64,000 bases of DNA. Origin: CBDBJK01 sp965206395 (lineage in GTDB: Bacteria; Chloroflexota; Dehalococcoidia; Lucifugimonadales; CATOSD01). Positions 27,880-36,293 of the stretch are shown here, piece by piece. Position 1 is the first letter of the stretch. Each line of letters opens with the position of its first letter. The stretch lies in NCBI GenBank assembly GCA_965206395.1, contig CBDBJK010000013.1, positions 42,038-106,037 of the forward strand. The letters run 5' to 3'. The notes beneath the pieces were generated by a model. It was not told the origin of the DNA. It ran no database searches and saw only the letters and a list, made by a program, of their open reading frames with translations. A program made the position numbers and the translations under genes.

Positions 27880-30800
27880 AAAGTGTGCTCCGGTGATAAG
27901 AACCCTCTGGCCGGGGTTCGCCGAGGCCCTCCCACGCCGCCATCGGCGGGCGTGCCAAGGTCTGCGGTTGCCTCTATGCCCGTGAAGGCGGTTGGGCCAA
28001 CAGCGGACGGGTCGCTTGTGCCTCCTGCCGTCTCCACGCTGATTTCGCCGCCGGGGTTGCTCGGAATCGTGACGTTGATTGCGGTGCTGCTGCCGAACAC
28101 ATCTACCGTGCCGCTGCCGGTGTCAGGGTCAACAACAGGCGTGCCGTTAAAGTGGACAGTGATATTGCCCTCGTTGAATGCACGACCGTTCAGCCTCAGG
28201 TTCACGCCGGGGCGGAAGTCCGTGTTGGTGAACGACGTTATCCTCGGCACGACTTGAAGCAGGAACGACCCGTCTATGCCGATCACGCTGATGTCGCCAG
28301 TGTTAACGTTTGTGGGCAGGCTCACCACTGCCGATGTCGCATCAAGGCTGACGCTGCTTACGCGCACCCTCGCCGTGCCCTCAACGCCCGCATCATTGAT
28401 AGTCGGGAAAACCACGTTCGTGTTAGACCTAAACCCAACGCCATCTAGCACGGCCTGCCCGAAGGCATCAACCGAAGCCTCTGTCGGGTCTGCGGGCGTG
28501 CCGGTGGTCGAGACGGACGATATGCCGGTGAACGAGGTCGCGCTGACCGCGATCTCGTTGCTCGTGCCGCCTGCCGTGGTCACGCTCACAAGCGCACCCG
28601 GACTCGACGGGATGACGCTGTTCATGCCAGTGCCGCTAGAGAACACATCGATCGTGCCTGTGCTCACGTCGGGGTCAGCCACGTCTGAATCGCCGAAGTG
28701 GACGGTGATGCTTCCCTCAACGAAGCCCCCGCCGTTGAGTTGTATGCTTCTTGAAGTGCCCGACGGCCTGAAGTCCGTGTTAGTGAACGACGTTATCCTC
28801 GGTACAATTTGAAGCGGGAACGACTCGTCCGCGCCAATTACGCTGAAGTCGCCGGTGACCGCGCTGTTAGGCACGTCAACCAGCGCCTCCGTGCCGTCTA
28901 AGTTCACGGTCTTCACACGCCTGATCGTCGTTGTCAACACACCGCTGTCGTTGATTGCGGAGAAACGCACATTGGTGTTGGTGCGGAAGCCTGAGCCGAA
29001 CAACGTGATGGCCTGACCCACGTTGGCAGACGGCAGACCACCGTCAGCAGGCGTGCCAAAGCTGGCGGTGGCATCGAATCCGGTGAACGAAGTCGCGCTG
29101 ACCTGGACAGTGTTGCTCGTTCCACCATTCGTCGTAACTGTAACTTCGCTCCCGGCATCATTTGGAATGATGGTGTTCATCCCAGTGCCAGAGGAGAACA
29201 CGTCTATGGTCGTGGTGTTCGTGCCGGGATCAACGACTGAGACATCGCCAAGATCGACGGTGACGCGGCCTTCGATGAAGCCTCCGCCGTTAAGTTGCAG
29301 GCTTCTTGAAGTGCCCGATGGCTTGAAGTCGGTATTGGTGAACGAGCTTATCTTGGGCACTATCTGGAGTACGTTTAGAGGCGCGCCTGCGGAGGTGTCG
29401 AGCAGGATTCTAACGTTGTCTATACCCCAGCTTTCGTCGCTCAATGCCTGAAGACCTCTGCCGAAGAAGACCATCTCTAGCGTGTCGCCATTGTGCTCGA
29501 ATGCGTGGGTTAATCCACGGTACAACTTGTCAACAGTCCCGGTCACGCCTCCGAAATCTCCGGTGGCGTCGGGATCGCCTGGGAAGCTCGTCGCCGTGCC
29601 ATCCCTGGGGAAGGAGCGCTCGAACTCAGGCCCGGACCGTCCTTCCACCTGGAAACCCCAGAAGTCGCTGCCAGCGCCAGCATCCCACGTGTCGAGTATG
29701 TACAGATCGATCTCCACCACAACCGCGCTGTGGGCAGGCAGGCTGTCGAGCTTCATGGTTATATTTTCGTTTCCGAACCGGCCAAGATACAGCGTACTCT
29801 CGTCAGGGGCAGTCGTTTTGTTCGTGCGGCTCCACTCAGGGCCTACCGAGGCTTCGAAGTCCTCTGACAGGGCCTCGGTCAGCGTGCCGAGGTCTGGCAC
29901 AGGCAGAGCCGTGTCAACGCCAATCACCTCGATTACACCAGTGACCGAAAGGTTGGGCACATCCACCAGCGCCTCTGTGCCATCTATGTTGATGCTCTTC
30001 ACGCGCCTGATTGTCCCTGTCAAATTGCCGCTATCGTCGATTGCGGGGAAGCGCACGTTGGTGTTGGTGCGGAAGCCTGAGCCGAACAATGTGATGGCCT
30101 GTCCGGTGTTCGCAGACGGCAAGCCACCATCAGCAGGCGTACCATTGTTGGTGGTGGCATCGAGTCCGGTGAACGAGGTCGCGCTGACCGCGAAGGTGTT
30201 GCTCGTGCCGCCGTCCGTCGTGACCGTGACCTCCGAGCTTGCGTCAAGCGGTATTGGCACGTTGAGCGATGTGCCACTGGAGAATACATCTATGGTTGTG
30301 GTGTTAGTGCTAGGGTCTTCAACTGACACACCGCCAAAATCGACGGTGACGCGGCCCTCTATGAAGCCTCCACCGTTGAGTTGCAGGCTCCTGGAATTGC
30401 CTGATGGCTTGAAGTCGGTGTTGGAGAACGACGTTATCCTAGGCACTATCTGGAGCGTCTCCTCAGCGACGCCCGGTGTGTCGTCCACAAGCACTCTTAT
30501 ATTGTCCAGTCCCCAGCTTTCGTCGTTTACGCCCTGGAGACCAGACCCGAAGAACACTATCTCCAGTGTATCGCCGGTATGCTTGAATGCATGGGTCAGG
30601 TCTCTGTAAAGCCTGTCCTGCCATGTGCTTATTGGCCCGAACTCGCCGGTCACGTCGGGGTCGCGCGGTATGTCCGACGCGGCGCCGTCTCTAGGGAAGG
30701 TATGCTCGAACTCTGGCCCAGCCTGTCCCGCAACGTGGAAGCCGAAGCGGTCTGGCCCAAATGAGCCGACCCCTCCATCCCAGCTATCAATAATAAACAG

Positions 30801-33800
30801 GTCCCACTCCACGGTGACGATGCTGTGTTCGGGCAGTCCGGTAAGAGTAAGCGTTACGTTGGAATTGCTGAATCTGCCGAGGTAAGTCTCGGCGGGGTCG
30901 AGGTCGTCGCCGGTCGTGGTGGTGCGAGTCTGACTGCTCCACTCAGGGCCTGTGCTCGCGTTGAAGTCGTTGGAGTAGACCTCGTCTAGTGTTTCCAGGT
31001 CTGGCACTGGGAGCGGAGGCCCCTGAGTGCCAGGAACCACCAGCGTTCCCGTGACGGCTGTCGTAGGCACGGTTACGATGGCTTCAGTGCCGCTGAAGTT
31101 AACGCTTGAGACGCGCGCCGAAGTGACGCCGAGCAATCCTGAATCGTCTGTGCGCTGGAACTGCACGTTTGTGTTCGAGCGTAACCCGCTGCCCGTTATG
31201 GTGAAGGCCTGACTGACGTTCGCCGCGGGCGCACCGCCATCCGCGGGCGTGCCGATGTTGGCAACGGCATCCATCCCTGTGAAGGACGCTGGCCCAACCG
31301 TTAGCTCGTTGCTGGTGCCGCCCTCAGTGACGACTGTGATCACAGACCCCGGCCTGCTCGGTATGACAGAGTCAAGACTGGTTCCACTGGAGAACACGTT
31401 AATAATATTCGTATCTGTGGCGGGGTCAACTACGGGGACGTCTCCATAGTTGACAGTGATTGCGCCCTCTACGAAGCCGCTTCCGTTCAGTCTCAGGTTA
31501 CGAGAGTTGCCGGACGGACGAAAGTCGTTGTTCGTGAATGAGGTTAACCTAGGCACGATTTGCAACTGGAACACGCCCGGCGCGCCCAGCATAAAGATGT
31601 TGCCAGTAACGGTAGTGTTCGGCACGCTGACAGTCGCCTCAGTCCCGTCGAGGCTGACGTTGCTGATGCGTACGCCGATAGTCCCAGCAACACCGGAGTC
31701 GTTCACGGTCGGGAATATGACATTGGCGTTGGTTCTGAGATCAGTCCCGATGATGCTTATCACTTGACCGATGTTCGCCGACGCTTCTGCGCCATCGGCG
31801 GGCGTGCCGAAGCTGGCGGTAGCATCGAAGCCATCGAAAGTGCCTGGCCCGACGGTGAACGGATTGCTTGTCCCGCCGGTAGTTGTCACGCTTACCTCGG
31901 AGCCTGCGTTCCCAGGTATCGTAACGTTGAGGGCGGTGTTGTTGGTAAACACGTTGATAGTGCCCGTGCCTGTATCGGGGTCCACTACGCTGACCGCGCC
32001 GAAGTTGACAGTAATACCGCCCTCGATGAAGCCCCCGCCGCTCAGCGTGAGGTTCACACCGGGACGATAGTCGCTATTGCTGAATCCGGTAATCCTCGGC
32101 ACTATCTGGAGCGCGAAGTTAGCCGGTGTTCCGGTGGCGGTCACGCCTCCCGTGTCCGCGGTCAGCGGGACGACTACCGTTGCCGAGGTTCCATCGGGCG
32201 CGGCGCTGCTGACTGTCACGTCGGTAGTGCTTGTGACTCCGTTCGCGTCAATCGTCGGGAAGGTAACGACTGTTCCGGCATCGAATATTCCCTCGGCGTC
32301 GCTCTCAAACGTGATAGTCTGTCCCGGGTTGGCCGATGGCAAGTCGGCAATGGCTACGATGCGCTGGTCGGCAGCCGTGACGTTCACGGTGATGTCTTCG
32401 GCCTCGCCAACGTTGCCCGCGAGGTCGGCTGCGATAGCTCCAAATGTGAACTCGGTCACACCCTCCGGCACGAGGAATGGGAACTCGAACGGGTCGCCGA
32501 AATCGACGAATACAAGCTCGCCGTTCACGAAGAAGCTAACCGAGCGCACAAACACGTCGTCTTCAGCGTCAACCTTGACTACCGCGAAGCCACGTTCGAA
32601 TATCGTGCCCCCGTCCTCAGGCGAGGTGATAATCGCGGTAGGCGGAATGCCAAACGGGTCTTCGAGGCTCACATACTGGCCTATAAACAGGGATGTGCCG
32701 CCTGTGGTTCCTTTTTCGACGATAGGCCCGGCCACCAGATAAATGAAAACGTCGTCAGCCGCGATGCCCAGTCCATTAGCGTCGCCCAGGGTGATGAAGT
32801 TCATCACGTCGCGAAGCCTTGGCGTGGTGGCGTCGCCAATGTCGATTATCGGCACGCCGTTGGGACGCACGACGTCCGCTCCAAAGGCGAACCTGCCGAA
32901 TATCGCAATATCCTGTAGCAAGTCGCCGCCTTGTGTCTCGGTGCCAGCGAGGAATGGATCGTTTGGATCCGAGATGTCCACTGCCCTGAAGCCGTTTGCC
33001 GTGAACGTGGCTATATAGGCAACCAGGTTCTGAATCACAACGTCGCGCGCGTTGCCGCCAACGGTTGTCGAGCCTTTGCTCTGCGGGTCAGTTGGATCTG
33101 AGACATCCACGACCTGCACGTCATTGCTGTCCGCGATGACGGCAATATTTCCGTTAACATCCACGCCTTTCGCTATACCCGGCGTATCCACCGCGCCAAG
33201 GAAGGATGGGATATTGGGGGTGGACACGTCTATGATTTGCAAGCCGGAATCGCCGTCCGCGACGTAGGCGGTGTCGCCTCGAACTACTACGTCCCATGCC
33301 TCGCCCGGCGTGTCAAACGAGCCGACGATGAACGGAGCCGCAGGCGTGGAGATGTCGATAATCTGAAGTCCGGCGGAGCCATCGGCCACGAACGCGAGGT
33401 CTCCTACAACCTTGACGTCGTTGGCGTTGCCAGGCGTGTCTACGCCCGAGCCGAGAACTGAAGGCGTCAATCGGTCGCCGAGCGCGACGACTTGCAGACC
33501 TTCCGAGCCTGACGCGATGTAGGCGAAGTCTCCGCTCACGTCGATGTTGTTGGCGAACCCAGGCAAGCTCAGTTTAGACAATGGCTCAGGCACAAACGTC
33601 GTCACAGTAACGGGAACAATCACTGTAAACGGGCCGTTGCTGACCTCAACCGTGGTATCGCCATCCTGTCCGGCGAACAGCTTGCCGTCCCTGTCGCCGA
33701 AGCTGAAGTTGACGACCAGCAGGTTGTTGGACAGGTAGGTAGTGCCTGTGTTGCGTGAGGTGAGGTTCGCCGTCGTGCCGTCCACGAGCGTGCCGGTGAC

Positions 33801-34781
33801 GACGAGCTGCACCGTCGCCTCGGAGATTATCGTATTCACGGTGAGCGTCACAGCGCTCGGCGAAATGTCGAAGTCCGTAAGAACAGAGCCGAAGTCGAAG
33901 TCATCCGGGTCTGTGGGATCGGTGCCGCTGATGTCGATCTCAAGCCCATCATTAATCTGGTCGCCGTCGGTATCAGCCAACAGAGGACTCGTGATGAAGC
34001 CGTCAACGCCCGGTATCGTCTCCTCGCCGTCCTCGATAGTGTCGCCGTCGGTGTCGGCGTTGTTGGGGTCGGTGCCCAGGTTGAACTCTTCAAGGTTCGT
34101 CAGGCCGTCAGAATCCGGGTCTTCCGCTGCGTCGTTGGGGTCGTTAGGGTCGAGACCGTTGGCGAGTTCGTAGTCGTCGGGCATTCCATCGCCGTCGGAG
34201 TCGCCGGTGAGGAACACCTGCATCTGCAAGGTGCTGATGACCTGTTCGTTGGAGGCGAGTATAAGAATCGTGCCGCTAGCAATCGCGGTCACAAAGCCGT
34301 TGTCGCTCACCGTGGCTATCGCGGAATTGCTCGATGTATAGTTTGTTCCCTCTTCCCTCAGGGTTATGTCCCTTTCGGAGCCATCGGGGAACGTGGCGAT
34401 TACGGTCAACTGAGCGGTGAGATTGCTTGGCGTCAGTATCGCCGAGGGAACGGTTATCTCGATTGTCGCCGGGACAGGCTCCACGTCTCCCAGGACGATA
34501 GGAGCTTCGATCTGAGTAATGACGTTGGGGATAATCTCGAAGTACTCGGACTGTCCCGTAAGAGTCACTCCGTTCACTACGCAGGTCATGCGAGCGCGCA
34601 CGAGGCCCACGTTGGAGGGGATGTTGTCTAGCTGCCAGCTTCCGTCCGGCTGAACAAAGGTCGTGCGATTGAGAATCGAGACCACGCACGGCGGGTCGGC
34701 TTCCTGACCAGACGTGGCTAACACACCCAGGAAGCCGAGCACTACGCCCGCGATAATCAAGCTGGCTACCAGTTTTTGCAT
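27873..34781 (-). CDS. TIG-repeat protein, N-terminal fragment (2,302 codons)
   Basis: The start MQKLVASLIIAGVVLGFLGV is a signal peptide or anchor. Next come an Ig/Big2-like domain (about 110-190), calcium-binding repeats GDSDGDGMPDDYE and DTDGD (about 193-295), a second Big2-like region, and a beta-propeller of LVIVD-like repeats (about 400-700; GLQIIDISTPAAPFIVGSFD). An Ig-like domain (about 705-800) precedes the TIG array to the end. Two related concanavalin-like domains (YSNDFNASTGPEWS near 1,265-1,437 and SEDFEASVGPEWSR near 1,625-1,800) are inserted between TIG domains. The fragment ends out of frame in GGVGGPRRTPARG, caused by two extra G near 27,940. Confidence 0.8.
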   Translation of the reverse strand: MQKLVASLIIAGVVLGFLGVLATSGQEADPPCVVSILNRTTFVQPDGSWQLDNIPSNVGLVRARMTCVVNGVTLTGQSEYFEIIPNVITQIEAPIVLGDVEPVPATIEITVPSAILTPSNLTAQLTVIATFPDGSERDITLREEGTNYTSSNSAIATVSDNGFVTAIASGTILILASNEQVISTLQMQVFLTGDSDGDGMPDDYELANGLDPNDPNDAAEDPDSDGLTNLEEFNLGTDPNNADTDGDTIEDGEETIPGVDGFITSPLLADTDGDQINDGLEIDISGTDPTDPDDFDFGSVLTDFDISPSAVTLTVNTIISEATVQLVVTGTLVDGTTANLTSRNTGTTYLSNNLLVVNFSFGDRDGKLFAGQDGDTTVEVSNGPFTVIVPVTVTTFVPEPLSKLSLPGFANNIDVSGDFAYIASGSEGLQVVALGDRLTPSVLGSGVDTPGNANDVKVVGDLAFVADGSAGLQIIDISTPAAPFIVGSFDTPGEAWDVVVRGDTAYVADGDSGLQIIDVSTPNIPSFLGAVDTPGIAKGVDVNGNIAVIADSNDVQVVDVSDPTDPQSKGSTTVGGNARDVVIQNLVAYIATFTANGFRAVDISDPNDPFLAGTETQGGDLLQDIAIFGRFAFGADVVRPNGVPIIDIGDATTPRLRDVMNFITLGDANGLGIAADDVFIYLVAGPIVEKGTTGGTSLFIGQYVSLEDPFGIPPTAIITSPEDGGTIFERGFAVVKVDAEDDVFVRSVSFFVNGELVFVDFGDPFEFPFLVPEGVTEFTFGAIAADLAGNVGEAEDITVNVTAADQRIVAIADLPSANPGQTITFESDAEGIFDAGTVVTFPTIDANGVTSTTDVTVSSAAPDGTSATVVVPLTADTGGVTATGTPANFALQIVPRITGFSNSDYRPGVNLTLSGGGFIEGGITVNFGAVSVVDPDTGTGTINVFTNNTALNVTIPGNAGSEVSVTTTGGTSNPFTVGPGTFDGFDATASFGTPADGAEASANIGQVISIIGTDLRTNANVIFPTVNDSGVAGTIGVRISNVSLDGTEATVSVPNTTVTGNIFMLGAPGVFQLQIVPRLTSFTNNDFRPSGNSRNLRLNGSGFVEGAITVNYGDVPVVDPATDTNIINVFSSGTSLDSVIPSRPGSVITVVTEGGTSNELTVGPASFTGMDAVANIGTPADGGAPAANVSQAFTITGSGLRSNTNVQFQRTDDSGLLGVTSARVSSVNFSGTEAIVTVPTTAVTGTLVVPGTQGPPLPVPDLETLDEVYSNDFNASTGPEWSSQTRTTTTGDDLDPAETYLGRFSNSNVTLTLTGLPEHSIVTVEWDLFIIDSWDGGVGSFGPDRFGFHVAGQAGPEFEHTFPRDGAASDIPRDPDVTGEFGPISTWQDRLYRDLTHAFKHTGDTLEIVFFGSGLQGVNDESWGLDNIRVLVDDTPGVAEETLQIVPRITSFSNTDFKPSGNSRSLQLNGGGFIEGRVTVDFGGVSVEDPSTNTTTIDVFSSGTSLNVPIPLDASSEVTVTTDGGTSNTFAVSATSFTGLDATTNNGTPADGGLPSANTGQAITLFGSGFRTNTNVRFPAIDDSGNLTGTIRRVKSINIDGTEALVDVPNLSVTGVIEVIGVDTALPVPDLGTLTEALSEDFEASVGPEWSRTNKTTAPDESTLYLGRFGNENITMKLDSLPAHSAVVVEIDLYILDTWDAGAGSDFWGFQVEGRSGPEFERSFPRDGTATSFPGDPDATGDFGGVTGTVDKLYRGLTHAFEHNGDTLEMVFFGRGLQALSDESWGIDNVRILLDTSAGAPLNVLQIVPKISSFTNTDFKPSGTSRSLQLNGGGFIEGRVTVDLGDVSVVDPGTNTTTIDVFSSGTGMNTIIPNDAGSEVTVTTNGGTSNTVQVSATSFTGFDATASFGTPADGGLPSANVGQAITLFGSGFRTNTNVRFSAINDSGVLTTTIRRVKTVNLDGTEALVDVPNSAVTGDFSVIGADESFPLQIVPRITSFTNTDFRPSGTSRSIQLNGGGFVEGSITVHFGDSDVADPDVSTGTIDVFSSGTGMNSVIPSSPGALVSVTTAGGTSNEIAVSATSFTGISSVSTTGTPADPTEASVDAFGQAVLDGVGFRSNTNVVFPTINDAGVEGTARVRVSSVSLDATSAVVSLPTNVNTGDISVIGIDGSFLLQVVPRITSFTNTDFRPGVNLRLNGRAFNEGNITVHFNGTPVVDPDTGSGTVDVFGSSTAINVTIPSNPGGEISVETAGGTSDPSAVGPTAFTGIEATADLGTPADGGVGGPRRTPARGFLSPEHTLA

Positions 34782-34836
34782 CTACTTACTACACCCACAT
34801 CAACTTCGAAGCCACCGCCTTAGCACTTCTGAATGG

Positions 34837-36282
34837 TTAATATCCACCACCAGGACCCCCACCGCCGCCGGGGCCACTTGGGCCGCCTCCACCATGCCAT
34901 CCACCTTTCACGATGCCAAATCCAGGGTCGGAGGCTACAATGGCCCCATTCTCGGAAACAGTTCCTGTGCCTATACTAACGAAGTCGCCAAAATCGTGGT
35001 CAAACGAGAACATCTCCACCTTCGCGCCCGGAGGCAGGCCGTCTATGTTCGGCAAGGTGAACGGCGCGGGAGGGTCGAACTGCACCGTCGGCGGCTGAAT
35101 CGTCACGACCAGCTGCCACTGCATTCCGTTTGGTGGAACCATAGGAACTTTGTCGCCGTGCACCTGCGTCACCGAAACAAGGTTCTCGGTAGTGCCGTCG
35201 CTGAATTGCGCGGAGCCTGCAAGCACCGTGAACGAGAATCCCGGCACGTTCTCAAGCGTGAACGTTACATCTTCAGCACCCCCGGCGAGCTTGGCCTCAC
35301 CTTCAAGCGGCAGGAGGTAGATAGGCCCTTGCAAGGTGTTCAACACGCCGGGAATCAGGTCGATCTCGAACTTCAGCTTCGGGAATGAAACATCCGGGTC
35401 GCCTGTGTCAACAGTCGTCCCATCAGCGATAATGTGATGGAAACCGATTGGTATCGCGTCGCCTGGGAACTTGAGTCTGAACACTCCCTGGTCGTCTGTG
35501 ACGCTCTGTGAGTCTGGAGTCGAGGCGAAGCCTTCGACGCTCACCGTCACGCCCTGTATGGGCACGTTAGAGTTGTCCATGACGACACCAGACACTACTG
35601 TGTCCTCCGGCGCGCCTGGTATGAAGGCAGTCGCCCTGAAAACAGCTGGAAGCTGGCTGGTCTGCCCTTCAAATGTGACCTCGACCTGATTATTCTCAAG
35701 CCCTGGATTCGGCCCCAGCGTCAGGAACACACCCGCTCGCCCGTCGGAGTCTGTCTTGAGGATAACTTCGCTCAGACCACTGAAGGTTCCACCTCCGGCG
35801 ATGACCGTGAACGTCAAGTCCGCGTCCTCGATGCGGTTGTCGCCATCGTCGGTTGCTATTGCGACGAATGGGTGTGCCAGTGGCTGGCCTACCGCTCCCT
35901 GCTGGTTGTTGCCTGATGCAATGTTCACCTTGTCCGGCGGCCTTGGGTTGGCCGACGCTATAAAAGTCGCTTCGACCTCCACGCCGGTAGATACCGCCTT
36001 CACGCGATTGTTGCCACTTCCAGACCGACTGCCTAGAGTGAAGAATACCTGGGCCTTGCCTTCGCTGTCCGTTATCTCGATTATGGAGCGCCTTGGATCA
36101 GGCACAGTCGGGCTGGTAATCGTTCCGTCACCTTCGTCAACGGTGAAAATCACCTCGCGATTAGCAAGCGCCGCTCCCGTCGAGTCGGTCATCTGCGCAA
36201 CGAGAGGATTAGGAAGCGGTGTGTTAATGGTGGCTGATTGGACGCCTTCACCGACCACCCTTACTGCCGCTACGTTTGCCAC
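34837..36282 (-). CDS. surface protein C-terminal fragment (invasin-like Ig domains, Gly-rich tail)
   Basis: About 480 codons. Two Big1/invasin-like domains (NTPLPNPLVAQMTDSTGAAL and GQPLAHPFVAIATDDGDN) each end in a KTDSDGRAGVFLTLG-type strand. A carboxypeptidase-regulatory-like domain follows (TVVSGVVMDNSNVPIQGVTV), then a beta-rich segment and a tail of Gly with few Pro and Ser (GGGGPSGPGGGGGPGGGY). Such a tail could be flexible or interact with the wall. The GTG at 36282 is unlikely to be a true start, because the preceding codons continue the frame of the upstream piece. Confidence 0.7.
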   Translation of the reverse strand: MANVAAVRVVGEGVQSATINTPLPNPLVAQMTDSTGAALANREVIFTVDEGDGTITSPTVPDPRRSIIEITDSEGKAQVFFTLGSRSGSGNNRVKAVSTGVEVEATFIASANPRPPDKVNIASGNNQQGAVGQPLAHPFVAIATDDGDNRIEDADLTFTVIAGGGTFSGLSEVILKTDSDGRAGVFLTLGPNPGLENNQVEVTFEGQTSQLPAVFRATAFIPGAPEDTVVSGVVMDNSNVPIQGVTVSVEGFASTPDSQSVTDDQGVFRLKFPGDAIPIGFHHIIADGTTVDTGDPDVSFPKLKFEIDLIPGVLNTLQGPIYLLPLEGEAKLAGGAEDVTFTLENVPGFSFTVLAGSAQFSDGTTENLVSVTQVHGDKVPMVPPNGMQWQLVVTIQPPTVQFDPPAPFTLPNIDGLPPGAKVEMFSFDHDFGDFVSIGTGTVSENGAIVASDPGFGIVKGGWHGGGGPSGPGGGGGPGGGY

Positions 36283-36293
36283 CCTGGTTACGG

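Larger units (their letters stand above)
17655..34781 (-). pseudogene. giant TIG-repeat surface protein, locus broken by indels and an IS630
   Basis: This one ancestral reading frame runs from ATG 34781 to the stop at 17655. It would encode roughly 5,000 residues or more once the IS630 is removed. Order: signal peptide, Ig-like domain, calcium-binding DxDxDG repeats, beta-propeller (LVIVD-like), Ig domain, then a long array of paired IPT/TIG-like domains with inserted lectin-like and Ig modules. The frame is lost at about nine places: single extra bases in homopolymers, a 17-bp duplication, a 14-bp repeat array and the insertion. Sequencing or assembly error is as likely as decay, because the reading can be restored at each site. 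If intact it would be a cell-surface adhesin or matrix protein. Confidence 0.8.
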
